Below the pieces are notes generated by a model. It was not told the origin of the DNA. It searched no databases and was given only the letters and a program-made list of their open reading frames with translations. DNA of 64,000 nt from Theristus sp. LFF4_11 (lineage: Eukaryota > Nematoda > Chromadorea > Monhysterida > Xyalidae), in NCBI GenBank assembly GCA_030248135.1, contig JASANC010003542.1, forward strand, positions 1 through 64,000, in the 5' to 3' direction. Of this stretch, positions 13,701 to 25,800 are shown piece by piece. The position numbers and the translations under genes are program-made. Positions within the stretch are counted from its first letter, which is position 1, and every line of letters begins with the position of its first letter.

Positions 13701-14009
13701 TGGTCAAATGTGCTGTACCAGTATAATAAGTACGTAGCTCAACCAAACGAGTTGAAATTTTTGTTCCACTTATGTTTCCTGGTCTTCCACGCGTGCCGAA
13801 CTGCCATACGCTAAAAAGGTGTCCGACGTTCGAACTGTGTTCCATGTCCTGCGGCCAAAAAAGTGGCCAAAGTGGCCCAAAACGCCCGAGCGTGATGCGG
13901 TGTTGCCCGCACAGTGTTCATTACCGGGACACCCCGGCGGCACACCTCGGCGGACAGCACTCATGAGACACTTTTTTGTCATGTAGCGTGTGACCACGTT
14001 TCTCTTTTA
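10764..14009. other. Intergenic region with short unassigned ORFs
   Basis: This lies between the 5' end of the potassium channel and the 3' end of the SAM/PDZ gene, both on the minus strand. The longest open frame, 11516-11944 (+), begins MKKVNVITPHGKITAG and has reasonable composition for about 95 residues, but I recognise no family. Minus-strand frames at 12015-12224 and 12540-12746 are similar in quality. A short direct repeat (ataaaataaaagttgttgta) occurs at about 12492 and 12546. A GC-rich patch lies at 13840-13960. These could be decayed mobile-element coding pieces. Confidence 0.4.
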
Positions 14010-17000
14010 TCAAAAATGCATCACTTTGAATTCACTGTCAGGCGACAAATCGACGTCAACAGACGATGCGACTGAGAGCCGCATCGACGGCTCCGGAGTG
14101 CTGCAGCTGAACGTCGGACTCGTCGCGGGGTAGGGCGGCTCGAACGTTCGTCGCAGGACGACCAGACGAACGGCGTGGTCGCCGGAGTCGGAGAGCGTTT
14201 TCGTGAAGTCAACGGCGGGCATGTTGCTGGCGGAGACGGAGTTCACTTCGAGAATGCTGCAAAAGTGAACAGCAGCAACGGGTGTTCATGAATGCACGCA
14301 TTCATGAAGCAATAGTGAACAGCAACGGGTGTTCATGAATGCCCGTATTTATGAAGCAGTATTTATTTAGTGAACATGTGTAGCGATATTACAACGCTAC
14401 GCGTCATCGCTAAATACTGCTTCATGAATAGCGCTTTTGGAATTGTATTTTGTATTGATTGAATTGGATAGATGGATGGAGAGAAACAGCTATGGAAAGA
14501 ATCCGAAATGCACAGCTTATAGAGAATTCTTTCAATAAGAATCCCAGAGCTCAATGGAACCTTTTGGAATCCCACTAAGAAAGCTGCTTTTCACCTTCAC
14601 AATTTCCAACAAACACCACACACGCCCGTTCATGAATGTACTCACCAATCGCCAACTTTCAACGTCGACGCCTTGTTCAGTTTCGTCACCTGCAGACCGC
14701 AGGCGCCCGTCTCGGCCACACTCAGGTCGCGTCCGTTCAATGGTAACTCCATCGCAACGATCTGGTCATAGGAGGACGCGCGCACGAGGTTGAACAGCGG
14801 CGTGCGCAGGGCGGAGTGCGGTGGTTTCTGGAATTTGGGGCCATTTGTAACGATGATTGGTTGTTGTTGTTGTTGTTTTTGGAATTTAGGTTGCAGTTTG
14901 TTTTTTTTTGTTTTTGTGAACGCAATAAGTCAACCAGTGAATTGGACTGCGTCGGTTCGGTTTCAATGCCACCAAAAACAAGCCAAGGGATCACGTCAGT
15001 CAGATCAGACCAGCCAGTCTGGCAATTAATTATCTGGCTTTTTGTCTGGCGTAAATTCTGGTTTTTTCTACCTGGCCAGCCTGCTGGCCTGCTTTCCGGT
15101 GTGTAATCTGGCTCGTTTTCTGGCGTGAATTCTGTTTTTCTGCTATCGTTTGTATTTTCCGGCGAGTTTTCAAAGACTTCCCAGCTACCACGAAATTCAC
15201 CTTTTTGCGGTTGTGCCGCGCATCGCGTTGCGTTCGCTTGAGCGACTCCAAGCCGTTCAGAATCTCACTTTGAGTTGCCGGATCCGTGATGCCGAGGTTC
15301 TGCAACGATTCAGTCGTCCAGTTGTCCACCTCGCGACCGGTGATTTCGTAACCTGAGAAATCAAGGGAAAGATGTTGTTTTGATTGTTTTTTATCTTGAC
15401 TTTCTTTGTTCTGAGCACAGTGATTCAAAGGTATAAACCGTGTCCGAATAAATCTGTCAGTTTTTGTGGGTAAATGACACAAAATTTGGATAGCAAAAAG
15501 AGAGAACGGGATTGGGCGTTTACGGAAAACCCGATTAAGGATGAAATTTGAGGACCCACTGATCTCAAAATCTTTTACACTGGTTGGCTGGAAACGTAAC
15601 ACAACAACCATTCAGCACGCTTGCCATTTTCTCCGTGATTTTTAGCGCTATGTATACACATTTTTTTGCTCACAATAAAATTTTGCTCAACATAATGTAT
15701 CTAGATACTTGTTCACTGTTAACGTGTTGAGTGCTCACTCAATTTCCTATCAACGTACAAAACCATATACAGTCTAACTCTGTATAAAATCTTCAACTAG
15801 CTGATTACAGCTGAAAAGTTGTTTTGCGCCTGAACGCAGTTCGAATACAAAATAAAATAAAATAATTTAGCGGGAAAAATTCTGATTAGTTTTTTCCCTA
15901 ATTTCTTGCACAAATCTGCCGTCAGAATACGTTTTGCTGATTTCAAATTGCCGCGCAGCGATAAAACATTTTCTCTATCTGTGCGTGCAAACGCATATTG
16001 GGTCACGTTTAATAAGAACGATAATTCTTTATTAACGGTTTTCAGACTTTATACGAGTCCTTTCACGACTTTTACACCATTGTCTATTGAACCTGGCCGC
16101 GAGTTACCGGCCAAGTCGCCCACGCACCGCTGTCCGACTAAGGCGCCGAGACGGATTGCGCAGACGACACAATGTGAGGGTGACTACAAGATACCACAAG
16201 ATACAAGATGCCAAGGTTTCATGGTCGAGAAAAACAATTTGTATACGCTGAATGGGTCATCTGGCAAACTCAGAGCGATTCGTGACACCGAATAGGAGCG
16301 TGTGCTCGCGGAGAACACCTTGAACGACAGTCTTGAACACCTGTCTTGAACACTTGAAATCACCAACCAAAAATATAATGGCGAAAACCGAGCCATGGCA
16401 TGGTCGTTCAAACTGCAAGCAACATAGTCCTCGAGAGCGACTAGCACAGCGCTCGTACAAAACGTTTCCCTGATCAGCTATCTCCATACACTGAGTTTCG
16501 AGGGGTAGGTCAAAATATGGCAAGGTACAAATGTAGGTCATTCCATGGCAGCGACAAGGTTAAGCCCAACGCAACCCGGGGCAGCCGAGTGGCCACGAGC
16601 GGATTTGAACCCGCGCCTTTCGATTGGAAGTCCCAAGTGCTATATCCACTCAGCCACTCAGCCGGCATTGGTTGGTCATAGTAATTCTCAGCGCTGTTTG
16701 GTTAGTCATGAACAATTATCAGCGCTTATTGGTTGGTCATGACGTCATGTTGCATATATTTTCCAGATGGACTGTAGGCAAACATGGGCTGCCTCGGCTG
16801 GTAGATACCGGTGTCATGCCATATTTTGACCCCCGGTCATTCTATGGCAACTTGTCGCTGTCATGGAATGACCTACCTTGCCATATTTTGACCTACCCGT
16901 CGAAACTCAGTGTATGGAGATAGCTGAGAAGGGAAACGTTTTATACGAGCGCTGTGCTAGTCGCTCTAGAGGACCAGGTTGCTTTGCAGTTTGAACGACC

Positions 17001-20000
17001 ATGCCATGGCTCGGTTTTCGCTATTATATTTTTAATTGGTAACTTGCAAATTGACCCGTGTGTATTTGAATTAATCAAAACCCAAACCTTCTTGGTTGGG
17101 CAAAGCAATTGTAATGTAACGCTCACGTGCAGCCGCTACCTGTAGTTGAGACGCTAAATTGGTGCGAAATCCACCATTTTTTTGCAGCGGCGGCAATTAA
17201 CAACAATCGGTGCTTGTATAGTATGTTTGTTTTAAACCCGTCAATTTTGTAGAATACAGAGCATGCAAACTCACAGCGCTCATAACATTTGCCTTAAAAA
17301 CTAATTTACATATAAGTCCAAGTTTTTTGTTTAAAAAATAGCGGCCATTTCAGAGAACTGAGAAGCTGAGCAATCCAGTCGTGAACAGTTTTACAATGCA
17401 TGTGCAGCTATGCTGACTGGTATCATTCGGTGAATCGTATTTCTCTGTGCTGTTCTGGTAATATCGACTTGAAAGAATAACCAAGTGAAAATAAAGTGTC
17501 AAGGTTCCCGTACAAAAAAATGACTTCATCGGTTTTCCTGTTCTTGCGAATAAAAAGGTCCAATAAAAAAGGCGGTGGCGACGCAGCCACAAGCCCCTAT
17601 ATTACCATGGGTAATAGTTATGGGCCTGCTTCATCCGTGCCAACCACACACCAGCGAAACACGGGGGACGCGCAGGTTGCCCTGCTCCGGCAACCCCAAA
17701 GCCGGACTCGGCCACGACCCCCGGGTTTAGCCGGCGGCCTGGCTTCGCTGCCCCCGGAGGAGCTGTGAATCGCCAGAATCAGCAACTTGCTAGATCGTTT
17801 TTATAATAGTTGACTAGGTGTGAAACACGAGCCTTATCGTTCGGTAGTCAGCACCAATCGATAAGTTGCCCCTTCGTATGTTTCATTGTGTGCCAATTTT
17901 TGCATACCCATCGTGTACAGTGACAAGCAGCACACACATTTTTAGCAGTTCTCTACGTCACAAAGCAAAAATATCAACGTGCTGTCCTTTTCTGTTTGGA
18001 AACGTTGGTCAGTTATTCAACGTAGGCAAGAGTCTATTCAACGTAGGCTCCCATGGGCAGCGAGTTTCACTCTCAACTCTAAATAATGGTGATGGTATCG
18101 TGAACACCCACTGGGAAAAAATAGTTGCGCGATAACGGATCATTATACTTGTCAACTTCGGCTCGATTAAAAAACTGCAAAAAAGGCATGACTTTGAGGA
18201 CAGCATCACTTCCAATTTTGTGTTTCGCTTCCAGTTTTGTGTTGAGGAAAAACAAAAACGCTCTCCAGCAACTTTCTTTCAGAATGATCCGAAACGTACC
18301 TGTGCGACGGTGTGGGATACCGATGTGCGCAACCCTCGAACCGGTGTGCAGCCCCCAATAACAAACTTTACGAGCTTTGCTTCATTGCACCGGCTGCCTT
18401 GCAAATGGTGCACAGCCCTCAAACCGGTGTCGCCAAAATGCCACCGCAAAATTTTCTTCCGGTCTGCACACCGGTTTTTTTCAGGGCTGCGCACATTGGT
18501 ACCGCACACCGTCGCGCGGGCGTGATCCAAAATAAACGAAAAGAACCTGAAAAACCGGTGTCTTACCATATTTTGACCCCAACATATTTTGACCGGGCGG
18601 TCAAAATATGGCAATTTTGCAACTGCCATAAATTGACCTAACCTGCCATAACTCGCATATAATTTCGACAGTTGAATCACAATGACAAGACTGTTGTATT
18701 ATCTTTTCGTGTGAAGGAGGCGGAGCAATGTTGAATGATGTGGTTGGTGATCAGCAAAGCCACACTGGTTGGTGATCACGCGATGCATGCATTCTACGCT
18801 AACCAAACTCCGCCTTCACACAGCAACGCCTGTCCAGAATGCATGCATCACGCGGCCACCAGCCAATCAGGTATTTGTGGATTTATTCAAACGTGTCCGG
18901 ACTAAAATGACGCCATTTGCTTTAAAAACGCCCGTTTGTCAAAGTACAGGCACTAAAATGTCAGTTTGGTATGACTGATTCGACAATCACCATTTGTTTA
19001 CGGGAAGAAATCGGCTAAACGGAAAGTCCGGTTTGCTGTGAACGGCAAGCGCATGTTTTGCGGCACATGACGTCATTTCAGTGGGACACGTTTAAAAAAA
19101 TAGGTCATACTCACCGACAAGCAACGACACGACCGCATCCAGTCGCAGGTGCTGCAGCCACAGCAGCAGCTCGTCCAGCCCCCAATCGCGCACCGCCCGT
19201 CGCAGCCAGACGGGTCGTCGGCCTCCTCTGCCGGCTTGCCCGCCAACGCCGCTGAATCGCTCGCTAGCGACGCTCGGCGATCGAAACTCGCCGCTGAAAC
19301 CGGAATCGTCGTGCAAGGCGACATCGCCTTGCTCGGTAGACGGCGGACTCAGTTGAAGGCACGGCTCGAGCAGATCCGGACAACTCCGATAAAGGCTGGT
19401 ACTGGCCGCGATTGAAGTCGGCGACGAACAGCAGAAGTCGGTGGGTTCGTCGTTTGCGAGAAAGCTGCTGTCAGGCTCTTCGGCGCCCGAGAATCGACCG
19501 CTGTCACCCTGTGGAAATGTCACCGCTCGTGGCCTGTTGGTAGTGCGTTGGGCTACAACAGTCTGTGCGCTCGGGGGATCGAGCCCCGCCGAGGGGTGTA
19601 TAGGCACTTAATGAAAGAGAACACTCGATGGGCGCCCTACTCAGTGACGGTCTGTACGCTTCTCTGGGTTAGCGCTGGCTAAAAACATCGCCTAAAAATC
19701 CCAACAACAACAGCAACAAAAATGTTCTGGGTATGCACTAGGTTCGTTTGAACTGGTCACTGTTTATTGCCGCACACAGAGGCTCGCGAAGGAAGAAGGA
19801 ATGGCTGGAAAACATGTTTCTGTACCCACCCAAAAATGGGCGGTGTTTGATTTCAACCGAGCGCGATATACATTCCACATTCACCGAAGAAAACGTGACA
19901 GGTTTGAATGAGGAAAGTGAATGAGAAAAAACCTGTAGCACACATACGAATACTGATCAGTAAATTGCATGCCCAATAAAAAAGGCAGAACCCAGCCGGA

Positions 20001-22896
20001 GTCGATTGAAAGAAAACAACGTTACATTCTGAACATTGAAAGTTTTAATTCCAAAGCGAATGCGCGAACCTAATTACAAATTAATTACCAATTAACGCGA
20101 AATTACAGAAACCTGCGATTCATTTTCAGCGCCGCAGCCTCGGTCAAACGTCGGACTCGACTCGCTGCTTGCGGTCGTCTGCTCTGTTGCGTTGCTAGTT
20201 TCGTTGCTACTGCTACTGCTGTGCAACACTGAATCGTAGTTGTCATCGATGTCGATCACTGAACAAAAGTGGTTTCTGTTGAAAAATGTAATTTCTATTA
20301 GTGAAGCGCGTCCACAATGGAAAAAAATAAATGTAAACACCCAATCAGGTTTTTATCAAGCTAAATCTCACTGAGACAACTGCCCATCCGTTAGCCACTA
20401 AAACCGCCACTAAAGCGCGTTTATTCCTGAAAACACGTGATTCTAGTAGCCATTTCAGTAGCCCTGTTTCCTCAAGCGCTAATTTCAAGCAATAAAAAAA
20501 AATGCTCACCAGTCTCAGTGATTGGATCGCCGATCAGCTCAAACAGAATCGACTGTTCATCCGGACGATTCAAATTGCCGCCAATTTCGACCGACCGTTC
20601 GGACGGCGGTATCGGCGACGGCACGGGCAGCGGCGGCGGCGAGGGTGAGTCAACGGCGATGGTAGTGTTTTGCGGTTCGGCATCTTGAGCAATCGCGGCT
20701 GTTGATTGGTGGAAATCTGATTTGGCGTGTTCTGGATTTGATTGAGCAATACAACAACAGCAGTATCGATCAGTTGACCGATTCGACTCGAGGGTTCGGC
20801 AGTTTTCCGGTCCATTATTATCATTGTGGTTTCCTGTTGCATTTGAGTCGAACACCCCGAAGATCGGCTTACGATACGGTGTGAAGTGTTTCACAGCGAG
20901 CATTCGCTGATTGGCTGGATTGTTGTCGATTAGTAGTCGATCTTTCGGACCGTGATGCAGCTGCATGGTGTCTGTTTTGTAGAGTTTCAGACTGCCGTGA
21001 CTCACCGACGTCTCTGGTTCGCCTGAAATTGATTTTTTTGTTTTTGAAGTATTGCTGTTGATTGATTCCGAAACAAACATGAGAAGATAGAAGATCATTA
21101 TTTACGTGTTGGATGCATTGAAATGTAAAAAATCAATGGTGTAATGACAGTTTTGAAGTTTAGCAGTTTGGTAGTTAAAAGTTGACAAGTTTAGAAGTTG
21201 AGAAAGTTTAGAAAGTTCAGTAAACGGTCGTTCAGTAAACATCAGGGAGTTCAGGATGTTTAGAAATTTAGGAGTTGGAAAATTTTAACACTTGCGAAGT
21301 TTTCAAAATAAAGAAAAGGTTTCTCAATCATCAATATATTGAATATTGCACATAAGTTGGCAACAAGTGCAGTAGTCTTAGACGTTTAGTAAACGCAACA
21401 GCCCATAGAAGAGTACAAAACAACTTTTACATTTTGTACCTCGACCACTAATGGACGAATCCTGGTTCGAGCTCCTCATCGTCTCCGCAGCGGGCGTACG
21501 AATGTGCAGATTGATCGATTGGCATTTATCCTCGCCAACGTCTGACGCAGAAATCACGCTTTTTTCGTTTCTAGCATCATTGTCTTCTTCGACCTCGACG
21601 GGAATCACGGTGATGTTACGCGTGCTGACTGCGGTGCTGTGCCATTTCGGCTCTTTGGACTCTGAAATTAACTGACGAGACATTGAAATTGAAATCGTGA
21701 AAACTGATTCACTGCATATCGTGCGTAAAGTCATCGTCTGAACAGTGTGCACTTTGTTATAAACAAACAGTCACAAACGAAAGCAAAAGCACGGAGGCGC
21801 GCACAAATCACAGAAGCACTCGGGTGTCAGCGTATGTTCATTGTATGTGTGCCAGTGTGTTTGTTTCGTGTGTTTCGTTATTTATAACAGAGTGCACCAG
21901 CTTCATACTAGGAATAATTGTACGTCAACGTCTAACCACTATTCGAGTTCGTATTTTTCAGCAGCCAATTGTTCTGCTGTTTTCGCGTTGTCGCATTATT
22001 ATTATTATTCGTTCGACTGGTCGACAGTTTCAAACGCTGCGATTTCGTAAGTGACGGGTTCCGTCGAGCAGCCAATTGCGGGGTGGTGCTCAGTAAAAAA
22101 TGCCTTTCAGACGTCGTCGTCGTCGTTGTGCTACAGGGTGGTGACGCAGATTGTGAAGTGTCACGGAATCGATCATTCCGATCACCATTGGAGTGCTGTG
22201 GTTGTTGGTGTTCGGCGGTCACGACGGTCATAGTGCCGTTTGGTGCTTTGATCGATTGATACCGAGAGAACCGTTTCAATTCGGGCGCGGACGGATCCGA
22301 TTTGTGAATGTCCGGTAGCGGATCAACGAGACGACTGGGACGAAGAACGGCGGTGGGAGCTGGAACTATTTTTGAAATTCAAGTTTCAATTTTTTTTGAA
22401 TTGTTGAATCGACATTTTACAATATGGCTATTTTGGCTTTTCAACCGCTACTATTTCCAACAAGCAATTAGTGACCCACTCGCATGGGGTCACCGGTCAT
22501 TATGGGTCAGCACTCTGGACCACAATCATCCCCCACTGCTCACTGAGTAAAAAGCAAACGCGTTTACCACTACTACTAAACAACGGTCTAGTCCACTAAT
22601 GGTACAACTCAGGAAACCAACAAAATTCGTCAAAAGTTTTTACGGTATTAAAAAACAACAACTACGCCTAACAACTTTTGCCATCAAAAGTTTTTGTTAA
22701 TTTAAAATTTGTAGATTTTTTGTCTCTCAAAATCACGTAATGTAACAAAAATACCGAATGTACCTGAGGCAGTACCAGAATTATTATTATTATTTTTATT
22801 ATTCTTTTTCGACCTGTGGTTGGAAGTCAACACCGCAGTGGAAGTGATGTTGCAGCTGGCCGAAGACACACGCTGGTCTGACGACGATAACAACAT
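14010..22896 (-). CDS. SAM and PDZ domain protein, family not recognised
   Basis: Nine minus-strand exons: 22896-22764, 22365-21937, 21661-21440, 21022-20510, 20258-20113, 19508-19115, 15352-15201, 14827-14646 and 14256-14010. They sum to 2418 nt (805 residues) with all phases matching. The ATG has an in-frame stop shortly upstream. The first 550 or so residues are Ser/Asn/Pro-rich and look disordered. The SAM domain runs from WGLDELLLWLQHLRLDAVV across the large intron into YEITGREVDNW and LQNLGITDPATQSEIL. About 25 residues later comes a PDZ domain: TGACGLQVTKLNKASTLKVG, then ILEVNSVSASNMPAVDF and HAVRLVVLRR. SAM domains oligomerise and PDZ domains bind C-termini, so a cortical or signalling scaffold is plausible. 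SAM followed by PDZ resembles CNK, but there is no room for its CRIC domain. If the donor at 14024 were used instead of the TGA at 14010-14012, further exons would follow. Confidence 0.8.
14262..14440. repeat. Short direct and inverted repeats in a SAM/PDZ intron
   Basis: The phrase caacgggtgttcatgaatgc occurs at about 14277 and 14324. The segment attcatgaagca near 14300 is inverted as tgcttcatgaat near 14420. It looks like a small decayed foldback element. Confidence 0.45.
16357..17045. mobile_element. Long inverted-repeat (foldback) element with about 190-bp arms
   Basis: The left arm (16357-16556) reappears inverted at 16837-17045. Shared blocks include gcgaaaaccgagccatggca, gcgactagcacagcgctcgt, ctccatacactgagtttcga and aggtcaaaatatggcaaggt, with scattered mismatches. 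The arms enclose about 280 bp that hold a tRNA-like sequence. No ORF of substance. It lies in the 3.8-kb intron of the SAM/PDZ gene. The phrase gccatattttgacc is also found at 16816 and near 18560-18620, so a family is present. Confidence 0.75.
16568..16655 (-). tRNA. tRNA-like sequence, probably pseudogene or SINE head
   Basis: The minus strand reads TGGCTGAGTGG (box A-like) and GGTTCAAATCC (box B). An anticodon-arm-like stretch between them would place TCC as anticodon. The T-stem does not pair fully and the anticodon stem is broken, so a functional tRNA is unlikely. It sits between the two arms of the foldback element. Confidence 0.4.
17608..17768 (+). CDS. Small ORF beginning MGNSYG, nested antisense in an intron
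   Basis: A 53-residue frame starts at ATGGGTAATAG in a good Kozak-like context (ATTACCATGG) and ends at TGA. The GC-rich composition stands out from the AT-rich intron around it. MGN is a potential N-myristoylation start, and the end LASLPPEEL is proline/glutamate-rich. It could be an isolated first exon, a micropeptide or a piece of a decayed gene. It lies on the strand opposite the SAM/PDZ gene. No family recognised. Confidence 0.3.
18330..18660. repeat. Palindromic repeat cluster with accggtgtg and atattttgacc motifs
   Basis: The phrase aaccggtgtgcagccc near 18340 is matched inversely by ggtctgcacaccggtttt near 18460. The phrase ccatattttgacc and its inverse ggtcaaaatatgg face each other at 18570-18612. 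The second pair is shared with the foldback element at 16357-17045. No coding sequence supported. Confidence 0.5.
18876..19092. mobile_element. MITE, about 215 bp, copy 1
   Basis: The ends are inverted: AAACGTGTCCGGAC at the left and GTGGGACACGTTT at the right, each next to a TGACG(T)CATTT block. An inverted copy of the whole element lies at 54952-55148. It ends about 22 nt from the exon 6 splice donor (19114) of the SAM/PDZ gene. Confidence 0.75.
19528..19608 (+). repeat. tRNA-derived SINE-like head
   Basis: TGGTAGTGCGTTGG resembles a box A and GGATCGAGCCC a box B, spaced as in tRNA promoters. The sequence is in the intron just upstream of the acceptor at 19509 (SAM/PDZ exon 6), in antisense orientation. 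No complete cloverleaf is visible. Confidence 0.4.
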
Positions 22897-25800
22897 TACT
22901 GCGCTGGACTTTCACTATTATTAGTGGATTTTCACTATTAATCTGTCACTTTTTCTGCGTTTCAGGTCCTGAAAAATCATCGAAATACATGAAATCATCT
23001 CTTTCTTTCCGGAAGTCAAAGCGGATTTCATCAATGACAATTTACATTTCTGCGCAATAATAAAGAAAGATGACCATATTGGATTGCGCATCAGATGAGA
23101 CAAGCTGATTGGTTGCGTGTTGATCTGGTGCAGCAAATCAGCGTTTGACAAATTGAAAAAAGTGCGTTGTTTATTTTATTTACAAGGAAGTGTGCGTGAA
23201 GCACCCGAAAAAAATCACAATAAATTTCGATTACATAGTTTTTATGAAATGTAAAAAACATCCATTTTGAGTAGGTAACACGATATGTAAACATATGATT
23301 TTGCTTGAATATACCTCCTGAAGTCAGTTCATAGAACATTTTTCCAAGGTCAAGTTGCAGGTAGCAACGTTTTTGGACGGGCGAATAACAAATAAGGAAG
23401 GATCTTTTACTGTAGCGCGGATCTTTTGGGAAACACCGGGCGCAAAAAACGCTTTTGCGCCAATCCTTTTAGAGTAAATCACTTATCACTGAAAAATCAG
23501 CGCGTTTATGGTTTGGGTGAACTTCATTTTGGACACTTTTGCAGTTGCTAGCTGATTGGTTGGGCTTTCTAGATTGGTGCGTGCACAACCAAATCAGCGT
23601 GCTGAGCAGAATAAAACAAAACTCGAAAATAAGTTTTTTGGTAAACTAAATGACAGAAGTTTGAGTGACAGTTTATGGTGCAGAATTTACAGCAACGCAT
23701 CTGGAGGTTGATAGACATAGCTGCACTTTGTAAAACACCGTCAAAAATTCAAAAATTGGCAGCGAAATACAAACGTGTCCATGTGTCCAAAAACATCTTT
23801 GAAACGCAAACCAGCTGGCAGAATCAGTAAAATACTGGCCGAGAAGGAGTGCACTTTTTTACTAATTCAACTTAACTGAACTGAATAAACGATAGAAACT
23901 CAAGACGCAAGAGACTGAAATTTTTTTTGTTATTCAGCAGATTTCATGCCTGTTATGCGGAATATAAAAAAACAAACAAAATAGTGTTGTCACATGCCAC
24001 ATGCAATTTTCGTAAAGTATGACTCATTTTATTGAGACATTCAGCCATTCAATTCAGTAAACCAAACAGTAGTCTGTTAAAAACGCGCATTCTTTTCCCA
24101 ATAATTCCACATGTAAAAAAGTACCTACGTTACATGTGCATTTATTGCAGTAAATATTTCCACATGTGCATTTCATCCTACATGTGTACCTGTAATTTCA
24201 AACACCAAATATATTTCGAAATCTGAAATCTGAAACCATTCATAACCGCACCGTGTTTTACGGAAATTTGAAACCCGCCCGGAAAAGTGTTTTTCAGCCA
24301 AGGTATGTAAATTTACGCTGGAAACATCGTGTGCAAAATTTCAGCAAATTTTGTTTGTACACAAACGTGATAAACAAATATTATTTCAGTCGTGTGTGTG
24401 GAAATGTGCAAAATTCAAGTCGTGAAAATTGAAAAGCTGACATTCTATGTGATAAACGAGTTTTACACGTTATGTGTTTTGACCGCATATTATCAATCGT
24501 CTCGGCTGCACCGTATATAGCGCATTGTTTCAACCAATCAACTAATAGCGTGCTTGCATTATCGGTGTTTCATTTTATAAGGGCTAAAAACTCTGAAAAC
24601 TTCAAAACATTTTGGTGATATAGTAACATTGTTTTGAAAGTTGACACGCTGGTCCGGAGGTCCAGATGGTCCTGAGGCGGAGGTGTCCGGGTGCGGGTGT
24701 CCTCGCGCCTGGCCTGGGTGTCCCGCGGGGCGTCCTGTCCCTGCTGAAGTAAAACGTGCAACACAACACTCGATGTTGTGGGGGGCACACTTTTATTCCC
24801 GGGACACGTCACGGACACCACGCGGGATACACAATTATGAGTTCTGACCGACTTTTTCATTCGAATTTCGCGAGAGCTTCTTGCAACATGAGAAAAGCGC
24901 TGCCATGTCAACCATATGTTTACTCGGAATTCAGACGGATAGGCACACGGGCACAGGATACACCCGTTCCGGCACCTTTTTAGCGTGTGATCAACGATTG
25001 AATGATGATCACTTTGATGACAAAAAAACGCTAAAAAAGTCTTTTTTCACGCCTTACAAGAACTGTGGCGCATGCACACAATCAAGATTTCAGAGGTTTT
25101 TTTTCTATTACAAGACTTTTTTGAACGAAAATAACGAAAAACGTGCGTTTCAAATGAAAGACCATGGTTTTGTTTGTTTGTGTTCTCCTTGACTTTTTTC
25201 TCACTTTACTGATTTGACACTGCATTTGAATTTGCTGACACTGGTTGGTTTAGACCAGGCTACAACCAATCAGCGTGCGAGATTTTATTGATGGTTTTTG
25301 TGGGTATTTCCAAAAAAATGAAACAGACACACCAGTAAATCACCATAATGTTGTGCAATAACGCATAAATTGTTGACTTTTCACCTTGAAATCCATCCTA
25401 AACTGGCTGGACAAAAAGAATTCATTCTTTCGCAAAGGACAAACGGAAATAATAATAATTTTCGATGTTCTTATTTCATCAAGAAACTTATCATGCGAAA
25501 CGCAACGAAAGTTCTGTTGAACACAAAAAGGGGATGTTTTCGATTGCTCTCAGGTGAAATGCTTTTTCGAAAAATAACAGGCACTGTGGGAAGTTTATTG
25601 TGAAGGGTTTCATCATCATCGGCTAGAAATGAATGACCATGAATAATAGACCGACTCTATTTTGTTAGTCGCTCGTTGATTGGCTGCATTTTGGACTCAC
25701 TCACCTGAACGTGGTGTTTTGCAACAGTTGAGTGCTATCAGACATTGACAAACTCACAGTTCAATCTTGAGAGGCACTACTGGAAATTACAGAACAAAGG

